Source of the DNA: Actinomycetota bacterium
GTDB lineage: Bacteria > Actinomycetota > Actinomycetes > Actinomycetales > Dermatophilaceae
NCBI GenBank assembly: GCA_020161815.1
Contig: JAIUOP010000019.1
Span: 1 to 56,406 of the forward strand
Reading direction: 5' to 3'
DNA: 56,406 nt
The position numbers and the translations under genes were made by a program. Shown in pieces: positions 38,552 through 47,906 of the stretch. The notes beneath the pieces were generated by a model, which saw only the letters and a program-made list of their open reading frames with translations, did not search any database and was not told the origin of the DNA. Each line of letters opens with the position of its first letter. Position 1 is the stretch's first letter.

Positions 38552-39589
38552 ATGGGCGTGTGGAAGGGTCAGGGCTACGAGTGCAGCCCTGAGGACATGG
38601 ACCACGACATGGCGCAATGGTCCGCTGCCAGCACCGCCGTGAGCAACGCGCGGACGAAATCGTCAGCCCAGCTGACCGGCCTGCCGGACTTCGGCAGCCA
38701 CTTCGCCGACATCAAGAGCGTCTACAAGATCACGGCCCAGGCCGTCGACCAGCACCTGCGGACCGGGGCCGAGCAGGTCGCCAAGATGGACGACACCATC
38801 CGGTCCAACAAGGCCGACTACCAGGCCCGACAGGCGCAGGCCTCGGCCAGCATCACCAAGGCTGCGAACGGTGGCCAGGGCTCGGGGTCGGGTCCGGGTG
38901 GCGGTGGCGGGGGTGGTGCGAAGTACAAGCACAAGCTCGAGGGCGGCTTGGTCCCCGGGCACCCGGGCACTCCCGTCCCCCCGGAGCACCCCAACAACCC
39001 TGCCGACGATGCGACCTACGACCGGCTCGAGGCGCTCGTCAACGGGCTGCTGGAGGACGACGGCACGCGAGTCAACGCCCTCGACACCGATGACGCCTTC
39101 GACCAGTCGCAGGAGACTGTTGTCGCCTACACGGACCGGGATGGCAAGGTCCACGTCATCTCCACGAACGCCGGGCAGGGGACGCACGCCACCGACCTGA
39201 CGATCTCGTTCATCGACGAGCAGGGGAACATGCACGTCGTCACCTCCCTCGACGGCACCCTCGTGGCCGAGACGACGAATGCCGCCGGTCTCACGGAGCG
39301 TCGGGAGATCGCGCAGGGCACGCTCGACATGATGATGGCCCAGGCCAAGGACGTGAACGTCGCCTACACCGACGACCAGGGCGTCGATCACGTGGTCTCC
39401 ACCGACAAGGACCAGGGCGGGCAGATGCAGCAGGTCGTCGTCGCCTACGCCGACGAGCACGGTCAGCAGCACATGATCTCGAACGAGGCTGGCATCGACG
39501 CCGCACCGGAGGGCGTCACCCCGCTCGCCACTACCGCCGGCGGGGCGACCGGGATCGCCCCGCCTCGGCTGACCGCGCTGCCCGACTGA
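38552..39589 (+). CDS. WXG100/EspC-like protein with C-terminal beta-repeat domain
   Basis: A 345-residue protein of a type I do not recognise as a whole. Residues 1-102 are helical and resemble ESX-associated WXG100/EspC-like domains (MAQWSAASTAVSNARTKSS...). Then a Gly-rich linker (106-122) and a Pro segment follow. Residues 188-312 carry four copies of a motif A/S-Y/F-x-D-x-x-G-x-x-H-V/M-I/V-S/T (Gly at 198, 225, 277, 304). Spacing is 27, 52 and 27, with a possible degenerate copy between. There is no signal peptide. Type VII export is a guess. The next gene, 28 bp on, encodes a WxG-containing protein. Confidence 0.7.
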   Translation: MGVWKGQGYECSPEDMDHDMAQWSAASTAVSNARTKSSAQLTGLPDFGSHFADIKSVYKITAQAVDQHLRTGAEQVAKMDDTIRSNKADYQARQAQASASITKAANGGQGSGSGPGGGGGGGAKYKHKLEGGLVPGHPGTPVPPEHPNNPADDATYDRLEALVNGLLEDDGTRVNALDTDDAFDQSQETVVAYTDRDGKVHVISTNAGQGTHATDLTISFIDEQGNMHVVTSLDGTLVAETTNAAGLTERREIAQGTLDMMMAQAKDVNVAYTDDQGVDHVVSTDKDQGGQMQQVVVAYADEHGQQHMISNEAGIDAAPEGVTPLATTAGGATGIAPPRLTALPD

Positions 39590-39617
39590 CCATCCCTGAC
39601 CATCCTGAGGAGCAGCC

Positions 39618-40427
39618 ATGAGCCTGAGCAGTGACCTGGAGGCCATCCGCACGGCCGTCTCGTCGATGAAGACCTATCGAAATCAGGCCAAGAGTGACAT
39701 CCAGGCCCTCTACAACCACCTCGACCAGACCACACAGGCACCGGTCACCATGAGTGCGCCCGGTCATGTCGACAAGCGTCCCAGGCGCAGCCAGGCAGAG
39801 CACATGTGGATGAGTTCGGTGCCGCAGATCAAGGCGGCCATCGACAACACCCTTGCGCCCAAGTTGTCGACCTTCGAGACGCTCCTGACCCAGCTCTGCG
39901 ATCAGTCCGGCTGGATTGCCGCGATCCGCGCGGAGGGCACTGACTGGGACTCGGTACGGACGACGTTGGGCACTGCTCTGGAGACCGTTGAGGCCGGCAG
40001 CCTCCGCTGCGACGAGACCTGGAAGGGTGGGGCTGGGGACGGCTACCGCACCAAGGTCGCCGCTCAGCGCTTGGCCCTGACCGGGGCGCACAACGCCCTC
40101 GGGAAGATGAGCCAGGGGTGTTCCCGGATGGCGTCTGCGGGGGAGGGGTTCTACACGGCCGTACTCATGCACGCCCGCACGGTCCCGACCAACGTCGGCG
40201 CCGGGTCCTTGGCCTGCTACGTCCTGCCCCCGCTGTCGGTGTTCACCGTCGAGCAGCCCGGGATCATCGCGGCGGCGACCACGTCGATCGAGACCTCGAA
40301 GGGCTACCTCCTGCAGTCGGTCAACGAAGGCTTCAGTCGCGCTCGAAGCCGGCGGGAGGGGGGCACCGGTGACCCCGATGACCGGGTGAGCGTCGGTGGC
40401 GACCTGAACCCGTGGCCGAGCGTGTGA
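39618..40427 (+). CDS. WXG/LXG-like helical protein, partner of the upstream gene
   Basis: A 269-residue, mostly helical protein. The N-terminal half (SDLEAIRTAVSSMKTYRNQAKSDIQALYNHL) looks like a coiled coil. A WxG-type turn, ETWKGGAGDGY, near residue 138 is followed by an amphipathic helix (RTKVAAQRLALTGAHNALGKM), as in WXG100 and LXG proteins. The ATG 39618 start has GAGGAGC upstream. No ESX machinery (EccC, EccD, MycP) is in the window. Its base composition is visibly less GC-rich than its neighbours, suggesting transfer. Confidence 0.65.
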   Translation: MSLSSDLEAIRTAVSSMKTYRNQAKSDIQALYNHLDQTTQAPVTMSAPGHVDKRPRRSQAEHMWMSSVPQIKAAIDNTLAPKLSTFETLLTQLCDQSGWIAAIRAEGTDWDSVRTTLGTALETVEAGSLRCDETWKGGAGDGYRTKVAAQRLALTGAHNALGKMSQGCSRMASAGEGFYTAVLMHARTVPTNVGAGSLACYVLPPLSVFTVEQPGIIAAATTSIETSKGYLLQSVNEGFSRARSRREGGTGDPDDRVSVGGDLNPWPSV

Positions 40428-40485
40428 GCCCGGGCGGGCCTGGGTCGAGGTGGGCGCAGATTCGGTGGTGACGGCGCGGCATACC

Positions 40486-40491
40486 TAACCT
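40486..40491 (+). promoter_or_regulatory. -10 box, leaderless TIGR03936 gene
   Basis: TAACCT, 6 nt, then ATG 40498. Confidence 0.55.
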
Positions 40492-40497
40492 GTGGGT

Positions 40498-41253
40498 ATG
40501 CCGCCGCGCCAACGCACGCCCGAAGGGCCACCCCCCGCTCCTGCCGTGCAGAAGCTGCGGGTGCAGTATGCGCGCCGGGGACGGCTGCGCTTCTCGAGCA
40601 CGCGAGACTTCGCCCGGGCGATCGAGCGCGCGCTGCGCCGCGCCCAGGTGCCGATGGCCTTCTCCGCCGGCTTCCACCCCCACCCCAAGATCTCCTACGC
40701 CAACGGCGCGCCCACGGGCACGGCCAGCGAGGCGGAGTACTTCGAGATCTCGGTGACCGAGCGGGTCGACCCGGAGGCGGTGCGCGCCGCCCTCGACGAG
40801 GCGCTCCCCGAGGGTCTTGACGTGGTCGCTGTGGTCGAGGCCGCCCCGGGCGCCCTGGCCGACCGCCTCCAGGCGAGCCAGTGGCGCCTGTCCTTCCCCG
40901 GGGTGAGCCCGGCGTCGCTGGAAGCGGCCGTCACGGCATACCTGGCGGTGGAGAGCGCCGAGGTGAGCCGGGTCTTCAAGACCGGACCCAAGACGTTCGA
41001 CACGCGCGCGGCGGTGCTCGACATGGTGACCGACGCCGATCCCGACAACTCCTGTGCGATACTTCGGATGGTCGTACGGCACACCACACCGTCCGTGCGC
41101 CCCGACGACATCCTGACCGCACTGCGGGCAGTGAGCGCCTTCGCACCGCCGGTCCCACCCCTGGTGACCCGGCTGGCCCAGGGCCCGCTGCAGGCCGACA
41201 GTGCCGGGGTGGCCGATCCACTGGCCGCCGACCGGGAGGCCGTCGGCTCCTGA
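40498..41253 (+). CDS. TIGR03936 (DUF2344) radical-SAM-associated protein
   Basis: A 251-residue DUF2344 protein: KLRVQYARRGRLRFSSTRDFARAIERALRRAQVPMAFSAGFHPHPKISYANG, then DDIL near the end. It normally sits directly after the TIGR03960 radical SAM gene and before RNase E/G, and is presumed to work with that enzyme. ATG 40498 is chosen over GTG 40492 because it is 6 nt from a -10 box. Its own promoter fits its separation from TIGR03960 by the accessory pocket. Confidence 0.92.
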   Translation: MPPRQRTPEGPPPAPAVQKLRVQYARRGRLRFSSTRDFARAIERALRRAQVPMAFSAGFHPHPKISYANGAPTGTASEAEYFEISVTERVDPEAVRAALDEALPEGLDVVAVVEAAPGALADRLQASQWRLSFPGVSPASLEAAVTAYLAVESAEVSRVFKTGPKTFDTRAAVLDMVTDADPDNSCAILRMVVRHTTPSVRPDDILTALRAVSAFAPPVPPLVTRLAQGPLQADSAGVADPLAADREAVGS

Positions 41254-41301
41254 CCGGTGACGCGCCGCCCGCGCGAGCCGGCTGGGGGCAGCCAAGGCTT
41301 C

Positions 41302-41342
41302 CGGGTCGACTCGACCCGATCTGATCGCCCACCGCGTGGGCG
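41302..41342 (+). promoter_or_regulatory. Two hairpins in the RNase E/G leader
   Basis: Between the TIGR03936 stop and ATG 41408, GGGTCGA/TCGACCC (41302-41318) and CGCCCAC/GTGGGCG (41326-41342, 3-nt loop) form back-to-back hairpins. RNase E controls its own mRNA through 5' leader hairpins in E. coli; the same is possible here, or a weak attenuator. Confidence 0.4.
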
Positions 41343-41407
41343 GACGGCCCGTTCCTCGTGGACAGGCGGTGTGGCGGCCGCTCCTGCGGGAGAGGAAAGG
41401 AGCCGTC

Positions 41408-44326
41408 ATGGCTTCCGAAGAATCGCCCGAGACCACCATCTCCACCGAGGCCACCGACGCCAGCGCGACGGCGGCCGAGGTCGCTGCCCCGCCCAAGCGG
41501 CGTCGCGCCACCAAGAAGGCCGCGGACCCGGAGGTGCCGGCCGAGAACTCCACCCAGAGCCCTGCCGAGGCCAGCGAGCCGGCCGCGCCGAAGGCGACGC
41601 GCAAGCGGGTGTCCAAGAAGGCCACGACGTCGACCTCGCGCTCGCGCAAGGCCACGGAGCCAGCCCCCGAGGCCCAGCAGGTCGAGGAGGTCGAGGAGGT
41701 CGAGCCGTCCGTCGAGGACGAGACCCTCGAGGCTGAGGCGACCGAGGCCACTGAGGCCGGGACCGCCGAGGACGAGGCCGCCGACACCGCTGCGGCCACC
41801 GTGCCCAGCTTCGGGCTGCTGTTCCAGGCGCCCGACACCACGGTCGTCCGACGTTCGCGCCGGGCCACCGCACCGGTCCAGGCCCCCGTCGTCACCGAGG
41901 ACGAGGTCACCCGAGCAGACGTCGCCTCCGCCGACGAGGCCCAGGGAAGCAGCGCCCGTGACGCCAGCGAGGGCGGGGCGAGTGCCGACACCGACGCTTC
42001 TGCCGCGGGCGGCGCCGACGAGTCCGAGGACCTCGAGAGCGCGGGTCGGCGTCGTCGCCGTGGCGGTCGCGGCCGCCGCGGTCGCCCCGGCGCCGAGGAG
42101 AGCGAGACCCCTGCCACCGACAACGCCGGCAGCAACGACGAGGCCCGTGACGCCGAGAGCGCGTCCGAGGACGACAACGGCAGCGAGCCGGTCGACGGTG
42201 AGGAGGCCGGCCGCTCGGAGAGCAGCCGTCGCCGCCGCCGTCGCCGCCGTAGTGGAGGCGCCGCCGAGGGTGACGACCCGCCGGGGACGGTGACCCGGGT
42301 GCGCCAGCCGCGGGCGTCCCGGGACGAGCCGACCGCCGTCAAGGGCTCGACCCGATTGGAGGCCAAGAAGCAGCGTCGCCGCGAGGGCCGCGAGGCCGGG
42401 CGTCGGCGCACCATCATCACCGAGGCCGAGTTCCTCGCCCGGCGCGAGAGCGTGGACCGCGTCATGGTGGTCCGGGGCACCGGTGAACGCACCCAGATCG
42501 GTGTCCTCGAGGACGGGGTGCTCGTCGAGCACTACGTCTCGCGGGAGACCTCGACGACGATGGTCGGCAATGTCTACCTCGGTCGGGTCCAGAACGTCCT
42601 GCCCTCGATGGAGGCGGCCTTCGTCGACATCGGCAAGGGTCGCAACGCCGTCCTCTATGCCGGTGAGGTCAACTGGGACGCCGCCGGCCTCGAGGTCAAC
42701 CAGGCCAAGCGGATCGAGAACGCCCTCACCTCCGGGGACACCGTCCTCGTCCAGGTGACCAAGGACCCGATCGGCCACAAGGGCGCCCGCCTCACCTCGC
42801 AGATCAGCCTGCCGGGTCGCTTCCTCGTGTACGTGCCCGAGGGCTCGATGACCGGCATCTCCCGCAAGCTCCCGGACACCGAGCGGGCCCGCCTGAAGTC
42901 GATCCTCAAGGAGATCGTCCCGGACTCCGCCGGTGTCATCGTGCGCACCGCCGCCGAGGGCGCCTCGGAGGAGGAGCTGCGGGCCGACGTCGAGCGCCTG
43001 ACCAAGGCCTGGGAGAAGATCCAGAAGAAGGCCAAGGCCGCGGGCAGCAAGAAGGCCGGATCGGGCGGCGCGCCCGTGCTCGTCCACGGCGAGCCGGACC
43101 TCACCGTCCGCGTCATCCGTGACATCTTCACCGAGGACTTCAGCCAGCTCGTCGTCTCGGGGGAGAAGGCCTGGGCCGACGTGAGCGAGTACGTTGAGGA
43201 TGTCGCCCCCGACCTCGCCCAGCGCCTCACCCGCTGGACCAGTGAGGAGGACCTGTTCACCCACCACCGGGTGCAGGAGCAGATCGCCAAGGCGATGGAC
43301 CGCAAGGTCTGGCTGCCCTCGGGAGGTTCTCTCGTCATCGACCGCACCGAGGCGATGACGGTCGTCGACGTCAACACCGGCAAGTTCATCGGTTCAGGTG
43401 GCAACCTCGAGGAGACCGTCACCAAGAACAACATCGAGGCGGCCGAGGAGATCGTGCGCCAGCTGCGGCTGCGCGACATCGGCGGCATCATCGTCATCGA
43501 CTTCATCGACATGGTGCTGGAGTCCAACCGCGACCTGGTCGTGCGTCGCCTGCTCGAGTGCCTGGGGCGCGACCGCACCAAGCACCAGGTCGCCGAGGTC
43601 ACCTCCCTGGGTCTGGTCCAGATGACCCGCAAGCGGGTCGGCTCCGGCCTGATCGAGGTCTTCTCCGAGACCTGTGAGCACTGCAGCGGTCGCGGCATCA
43701 TCGTCCACAGCGAGCCGATCGACCGACCGAGCAACGGTGGCAGCCAGCCCCCGGCGGCGCCGGGGGCGGGGAGCGGGTCCCGCACTCGCGGACGTCGGGG
43801 GTCCTCGACGTCGGAAACCCCCGAGCCCGAGCGCAAGCAGTCCGGGCCGACGGCCGCGCAGATCGCGGCCGCCGCTCATGCCGCTGCGCTGATCTCCTCG
43901 TCCAGCCTGGTCGAGGACGCGGGGGAGGGCGCCGAGCCGGTCGACCAGGAGCAGCCGCTCGACGTCGTGCGCGAGCTCGAGGGCGACGAGCCGGTCATGG
44001 CCGCCGAGGCCCAGGAGCCGGAGTTCCACCAGGAGGTCGCAGGTGCGGCCGAGGCGGTGGCGGCGGCTCCGGAGGTCGAGGCGCCGGTCATGGCCGCCGA
44101 GGCCCAGGAGCCGGAGTTCCACCAGGAGGTCGCAGGTGCGGCCGAGGCGGTGGCGGCGGCTCCGGAGGTCGAGGCGCCGGTCATGGCCGCCGAGCCCGAG
44201 GAGGGCCCGGAGTTCACGGCCGAGGAGCCCCCGGAGGTCGCACCACCGGCCGCCCGTGGGCGCCGTCGACGGGGCCGGGTCGTGGCACCGGCGGGGCCGC
44301 CGCGGAGCACGACCGACGAGTCCTGA
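41408..44326 (+). CDS. rng: Rne/Rng family ribonuclease E/G
   Basis: The main single-strand endoribonuclease for mRNA decay and rRNA processing. The 972-residue protein has a long disordered, Arg/Glu-rich N-terminal extension (about 1-340), an S1 domain (TMVGNVYLGRVQNVLPSMEAAFVDIG), catalytic DNase I-like region VVDVNTGKFIGSGG and VIDFIDMVLESNRD, and the zinc-link CEHCSGRG. The C-terminal tail is acidic with a recent 31-residue tandem duplication (43991-44194). Mycobacterial-type extensions at both ends bind RNA and partners. AAAGGAG precedes ATG 41408. Confidence 0.95.
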   Translation: MASEESPETTISTEATDASATAAEVAAPPKRRRATKKAADPEVPAENSTQSPAEASEPAAPKATRKRVSKKATTSTSRSRKATEPAPEAQQVEEVEEVEPSVEDETLEAEATEATEAGTAEDEAADTAAATVPSFGLLFQAPDTTVVRRSRRATAPVQAPVVTEDEVTRADVASADEAQGSSARDASEGGASADTDASAAGGADESEDLESAGRRRRRGGRGRRGRPGAEESETPATDNAGSNDEARDAESASEDDNGSEPVDGEEAGRSESSRRRRRRRRSGGAAEGDDPPGTVTRVRQPRASRDEPTAVKGSTRLEAKKQRRREGREAGRRRTIITEAEFLARRESVDRVMVVRGTGERTQIGVLEDGVLVEHYVSRETSTTMVGNVYLGRVQNVLPSMEAAFVDIGKGRNAVLYAGEVNWDAAGLEVNQAKRIENALTSGDTVLVQVTKDPIGHKGARLTSQISLPGRFLVYVPEGSMTGISRKLPDTERARLKSILKEIVPDSAGVIVRTAAEGASEEELRADVERLTKAWEKIQKKAKAAGSKKAGSGGAPVLVHGEPDLTVRVIRDIFTEDFSQLVVSGEKAWADVSEYVEDVAPDLAQRLTRWTSEEDLFTHHRVQEQIAKAMDRKVWLPSGGSLVIDRTEAMTVVDVNTGKFIGSGGNLEETVTKNNIEAAEEIVRQLRLRDIGGIIVIDFIDMVLESNRDLVVRRLLECLGRDRTKHQVAEVTSLGLVQMTRKRVGSGLIEVFSETCEHCSGRGIIVHSEPIDRPSNGGSQPPAAPGAGSGSRTRGRRGSSTSETPEPERKQSGPTAAQIAAAAHAAALISSSSLVEDAGEGAEPVDQEQPLDVVRELEGDEPVMAAEAQEPEFHQEVAGAAEAVAAAPEVEAPVMAAEAQEPEFHQEVAGAAEAVAAAPEVEAPVMAAEPEEGPEFTAEEPPEVAPPAARGRRRRGRVVAPAGPPRSTTDES
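43991..44194 (+). repeat. Exact 93-bp tandem repeat inside rng
   Basis: Copies at 43991-44083 and 44084-44176 are identical, and 18 further bases repeat at 44177-44194. Each adds 31 residues beginning PVMAAEAQEPEFHQEVAG, keeping the frame. The exact identity implies recent slippage or conversion. Confidence 0.95.
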
Positions 44327-44341
44327 GGCTCCGGCCGCGAT

Positions 44342-44371
44342 TTGGCCGGGATGGGCGCCCCGCCGTAAAGT
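44342..44371 (+). promoter_or_regulatory. Promoter of rplU-rpmA
   Basis: TTGGCC (44342-44347) and TAAAGT (44366-44371) are 18 bp apart. Transcription would start near 44378, leaving a leader of about 90 nt before GTG 44468. That is long for this window and a possible site for L21 autoregulation. Confidence 0.55.
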
Positions 44372-44467
44372 AGATCCTTGGTGCGCCCACCGTCCGACGT
44401 CCTGCCATCAGGGTCGCTGTCTGCCGGTCTTCCAGAGCGCGCTCCAGACAACGAAAGTGAGTTCCCC

Positions 44468-44773
44468 GTGTACGCGATTGTTCGCGCAGGCGGTCGCCAG
44501 GAGAAGGTCTCCGTCGGCGATGTCCTCCTCATCGACAAGGTCGGCTCGGTCGGCGACAGCATCGACCTGACCCCGCTCCTCGTGGTCGACGGCTCCACCG
44601 TCACCAGCGACGCCAAGAAGCTCGCCAAGGTGAGCGTCAAGGCCGAGGTCGTCAAGCCCGCCAAGGGCCCGAAGATCACGATCATGAAGTACAAGAACAA
44701 GACCGGGTACAAGAAGCGCCAGGGCCACCGCCAGCCGCTCACCCAGGTCAAGATCACGTCCATCGACGCCTGA
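44468..44773 (+). CDS. rplU: 50S ribosomal protein L21
   Basis: A 101-residue L21 protein: [24 protein letters not shown] and [24 protein letters not shown], the rRNA-binding C-terminus. It starts at GTG 44468 and is followed 19 bp later by rpmA, the universal L21-L27 pairing. Confidence 0.97.
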   Translation: MYAIVRAGGRQEKVSVGDVLLIDKVGSVGDSIDLTPLLVVDGSTVTSDAKKLAKVSVKAEVVKPAKGPKITIMKYKNKTGYKKRQGHRQPLTQVKITSIDA

Positions 44774-44792
44774 GACCGAGGGAGACACAGAC

Positions 44793-45068
44793 ATGGCACA
44801 CAAGAAGGGTGCATCCTCGACCCGCAACGGTCGTGACAGCAACGCACAGCGGCTCGGCGTCAAGCGCTTCGGCGGCCAGCTCGTCAACGCCGGCGAGATC
44901 CTCGTCCGCCAGCGCGGCACGCACTTCCACCCCGGTGACGGCGTCGGCCGTGGCGGCGACGACACGCTCTTCGCGCTCGTCGCGGGCAACGTCGAGTTCG
45001 GCACCAAGCGCGGCCGCAAGGTCGTCAACATCGTCGCGTCGCAGACGGACACCGCTGTCGCCAAGTGA
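44793..45068 (+). CDS. rpmA: 50S ribosomal protein L27
   Basis: A 91-residue L27 with the flexible N-terminus [29 protein letters not shown] that reaches the peptidyl transferase centre. No cleavable N-terminal extension of the Firmicutes type. GAGGGAGA ribosome-binding site. Confidence 0.97.
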   Translation: MAHKKGASSTRNGRDSNAQRLGVKRFGGQLVNAGEILVRQRGTHFHPGDGVGRGGDDTLFALVAGNVEFGTKRGRKVVNIVASQTDTAVAK

Positions 45069-45107
45069 CGTATGCCGCGGGTCTCGCTCCGCGGATCGCC
45101 AACCACA

Positions 45108-45143
45108 CGTGAGGGGCGGGCCCACAGCGGCCCGCCCCTCACG
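45108..45143 (+). terminator. rpmA terminator hairpin
   Basis: Arms of 15 nt, perfectly complementary (45108-45122 and 45129-45143), around a 6-nt loop. No T-tract. A GTATGCC at 45070 and a GGCATAC at 45142 flank the region. Confidence 0.75.
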
Positions 45144-45193
45144 GCATACATGGGGATGTCCCCGACCCCCTCGGACCCAGGAGGAGCACGACC

Positions 45194-46714
45194 ATGGCGA
45201 GCTTCGTCGACCGCGTCCTGCTCCACGTGAGCGCCGGCAACGGGGGCCACGGCGTGGCCTCGGTCAAGCGCGAGAAGTTCAAGCCGCTCGGCGGCCCTGA
45301 CGGGGGCAACGGCGGCCGCGGTGGCTCGGTGATCCTGGCCGTGGACCTCAACACGACCACCCTCATCGACTACCACCACACCCCGCACCGCAAGGCCGAG
45401 AACGGCAAGCCCGGGGCCGGGGACGAGCGCAACGGCGGCGACGGGGGCGACCTGGTCCTCCCCGTGCCCGAGGGCACCGTGGTCAAGACCCGCGACGGCG
45501 AGGTCCTCGCCGACCTGGTCGGGGAGGGGATGACCTTCACCGTCGCCGAGGGCGGACGCGGGGGCCTGGGCAACAAGGCGCTGGCGAGCAGGCGGCGCAA
45601 GGCTCCCGGATTCGCGCTTCTCGGGGAGCCCGGCGAGAGCCTGGACATCGTCCTCGAGCTCAAGTCCCTCGCCGACGTCGCGCTCGTGGGTTTCCCGAGT
45701 GCCGGCAAGTCGAGCCTGGTCTCGGTCGTGAGCGCGGCCAAGCCCAAGATCGCCGACTACCCCTTCACAACGCTCGTCCCCAACCTCGGCGTCGTGACCG
45801 CCGGGTCCGAGCGCTTCACCATCGCCGACGTGCCCGGCCTCATCCCCGGCGCGAGCGAGGGCCGTGGCCTGGGCCTGGAGTTCCTCCGCCACGTCGAGCG
45901 GTGCTCCGTGCTCGTCCACGTCGTCGACTGCGCGACCCTGGAGCCCGGTCGTGACCCGATGACCGACCTCGACGTCATCGAGGCCGAGCTCGCCGCCTAC
46001 GTCCCCGACGCCACCCTCGGCGGGCGCCCGCTCTCCGAGCGCACCCGCATCATCGTGCTCAACAAGGCCGACGTCCCCGACGCCCGCGACCTCGCCGAGA
46101 TGGTCAAGCCCGACCTGGAGGCCCGGGGCCTCGAGGTCCACATCGTCTCGGCCGTCGCCCACATCGGGCTCAAGGAACTCATCTTCTCCCTGGCCCGGCA
46201 CGTGCGTGAGGCGCGCGAGGCCCTGGAGCGGGAGGTCGTCGAGCGTCCACGAGTCGTGATCCGCCCCAAGGCGGTCGACGACGCCGGGTTCTCGATCCGC
46301 CGCGAGCAGACCGCCGACGGCGAGGCCTTCCGGATCGTCGGCGACCGGCCCACGCGCTGGGTGCGCCAGACCGACTTCTCCAACGACGAGGCGGTCGGCT
46401 ACCTCGCCGACCGGCTCAACCGGCTCGGTGTCGAGGAGGCCCTCTTCAAGGCCGGTGCGGTGCCCGGCTCGACCGTGCTCATCGGCCCCGAGGACAACTC
46501 CGTCGTCTTCGACTGGGAGCCGACGATGAGCGCCGGCGCCGAGCTGCTCACCGGCCCCCGCGGCACCGACCTGCGCCTCGAGGACCACTCGCGCAAGACC
46601 CGTGGCGAGAAGCGCGAGGAGTTCCACGCACGCAAGGACGCCCAGACGGCGGCCCGTGAGGAGCTCGCCGCAGAGCGTCGCGCCGGACACTGGGCCACTC
46701 CCGACGCCGACTGA
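45194..46714 (+). CDS. obgE: GTPase ObgE/CgtA
   Basis: An essential ribosome-associated GTPase. The 506-residue protein has the glycine-rich Obg fold (1-158, [14 protein letters not shown]), the G domain ([19 protein letters not shown]) and the OCT domain near the C-terminus ([30 protein letters not shown]...). It ends in an actinobacterial-type charged tail. GGAGGAGC precedes ATG 45194. Confidence 0.97.
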   Translation: MASFVDRVLLHVSAGNGGHGVASVKREKFKPLGGPDGGNGGRGGSVILAVDLNTTTLIDYHHTPHRKAENGKPGAGDERNGGDGGDLVLPVPEGTVVKTRDGEVLADLVGEGMTFTVAEGGRGGLGNKALASRRRKAPGFALLGEPGESLDIVLELKSLADVALVGFPSAGKSSLVSVVSAAKPKIADYPFTTLVPNLGVVTAGSERFTIADVPGLIPGASEGRGLGLEFLRHVERCSVLVHVVDCATLEPGRDPMTDLDVIEAELAAYVPDATLGGRPLSERTRIIVLNKADVPDARDLAEMVKPDLEARGLEVHIVSAVAHIGLKELIFSLARHVREAREALEREVVERPRVVIRPKAVDDAGFSIRREQTADGEAFRIVGDRPTRWVRQTDFSNDEAVGYLADRLNRLGVEEALFKAGAVPGSTVLIGPEDNSVVFDWEPTMSAGAELLTGPRGTDLRLEDHSRKTRGEKREEFHARKDAQTAAREELAAERRAGHWATPDAD

Positions 46715-46729
46715 GGGAGCATTGCCCGT

Positions 46730-47878
46730 ATGCCGTCCCGAGACTCCCAGGACACCGAGGTCATTCGCCTGCGCCGCACCTTCGCCGATGCTCGGCGGGT
46801 CGTGGTCAAGGTCGGCTCGTCCTCACTCACGAGCAGCAGCGGCGGCGCGATCGACATGCTGGCCGTCAGCCGGCTGGTCGACCTGCTCGCCCGTCGTCGA
46901 CTCGACGGGCACCACATCGTGCTCGTGTCCTCGGGGGCGATCGCGGCCGGGCTGGGCCCGCTCGGCCTCAAGCGCCGCCCGCGGGACCTGGCGACCCAGC
47001 AGGCGGCGGCCTCGGTGGGGCAGGGCGCGCTGGTCGCGGCCTACCAGCACCTCTTCGGCATCTACGGGCTCACCGTCGGCCAGGTGCTCCTCACCGCCGA
47101 CGACGTCACGCGCCGCACGCACTACACCAACGCCCAGCGCACCCTGGAGAAGCTCCTCGATCTCGGCATCGTCCCGATCGTCAACGAGAACGACACCGTC
47201 GCCACGCACGAGATCCGCTTCGGCGACAACGACCGGCTCGCCGCGCTCGTCGCCGACCTCGTCGGTGCCGACGGCCTGGTGCTGCTCTCCGATGTCGACG
47301 CCCTCTACGACGGCCCACCCTCGCAGGCCGGGTCCAGGCCCATCCCGTTCGTCCGCGGACCGGAGGACCTCGCCCACGTCCAGATCGGCGGCACCGGATC
47401 GGGCGTCGGTAGTGGCGGGATGGCCACCAAGGTGGAGGCTGCGGGCATCGCGGGGGCGGCCGGCATACCGACGGTGTTGACGCGCCTCGCGGACGCGCGG
47501 GCTGCGCTCGTCGGCGACCCGATCGGCACCCTCTTCGCACCGGTGGGGGACACGCGGGCCTCGCGCAAGCGGTGGATCGCCCATGCCACCTCGCCGCGCG
47601 GTCGCCTCGTGCTCGATGCCGGCGCTGTCGAGGCCGTGACGGCGCGTCGCAAGTCGCTGCTGCCCGCGGGGATCACGGCCGTCCAGGGGCGGTTCACCGA
47701 GCGTGACCCGGTGGACGTCTGCGCCCCGGACGGGACCGTCGTCGCGCGGGGCCTGGTCAACTACTCCTCGTCCGAGCTGCCGCGCCTCCTGGGTCGCTCG
47801 ACCAAGGAGCTGGCGCGCGAGCTCGGGGCCCACTACGAGCGGGAAGTCATCCACCGCGACGACCTCGCGGTGCTCTGA
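46730..47878 (+). CDS. proB: Glutamate 5-kinase
   Basis: First step of proline synthesis from glutamate. The 382-residue protein has an amino-acid-kinase domain (VVKVGSSSLTS, LVSSGAIAAGLGPLGL, VNENDTVATHEIRFGDNDRLAALVA) and a C-terminal PUA domain (about 290-382). proA, encoding the next enzyme, lies 1.9 kb downstream, separated by three genes. Confidence 0.97.
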   Translation: MPSRDSQDTEVIRLRRTFADARRVVVKVGSSSLTSSSGGAIDMLAVSRLVDLLARRRLDGHHIVLVSSGAIAAGLGPLGLKRRPRDLATQQAAASVGQGALVAAYQHLFGIYGLTVGQVLLTADDVTRRTHYTNAQRTLEKLLDLGIVPIVNENDTVATHEIRFGDNDRLAALVADLVGADGLVLLSDVDALYDGPPSQAGSRPIPFVRGPEDLAHVQIGGTGSGVGSGGMATKVEAAGIAGAAGIPTVLTRLADARAALVGDPIGTLFAPVGDTRASRKRWIAHATSPRGRLVLDAGAVEAVTARRKSLLPAGITAVQGRFTERDPVDVCAPDGTVVARGLVNYSSSELPRLLGRSTKELARELGAHYEREVIHRDDLAVL

Positions 47879-47906
47879 CCGCTCCCGTGGGGCAGGGTGG
47901 TGGCCC

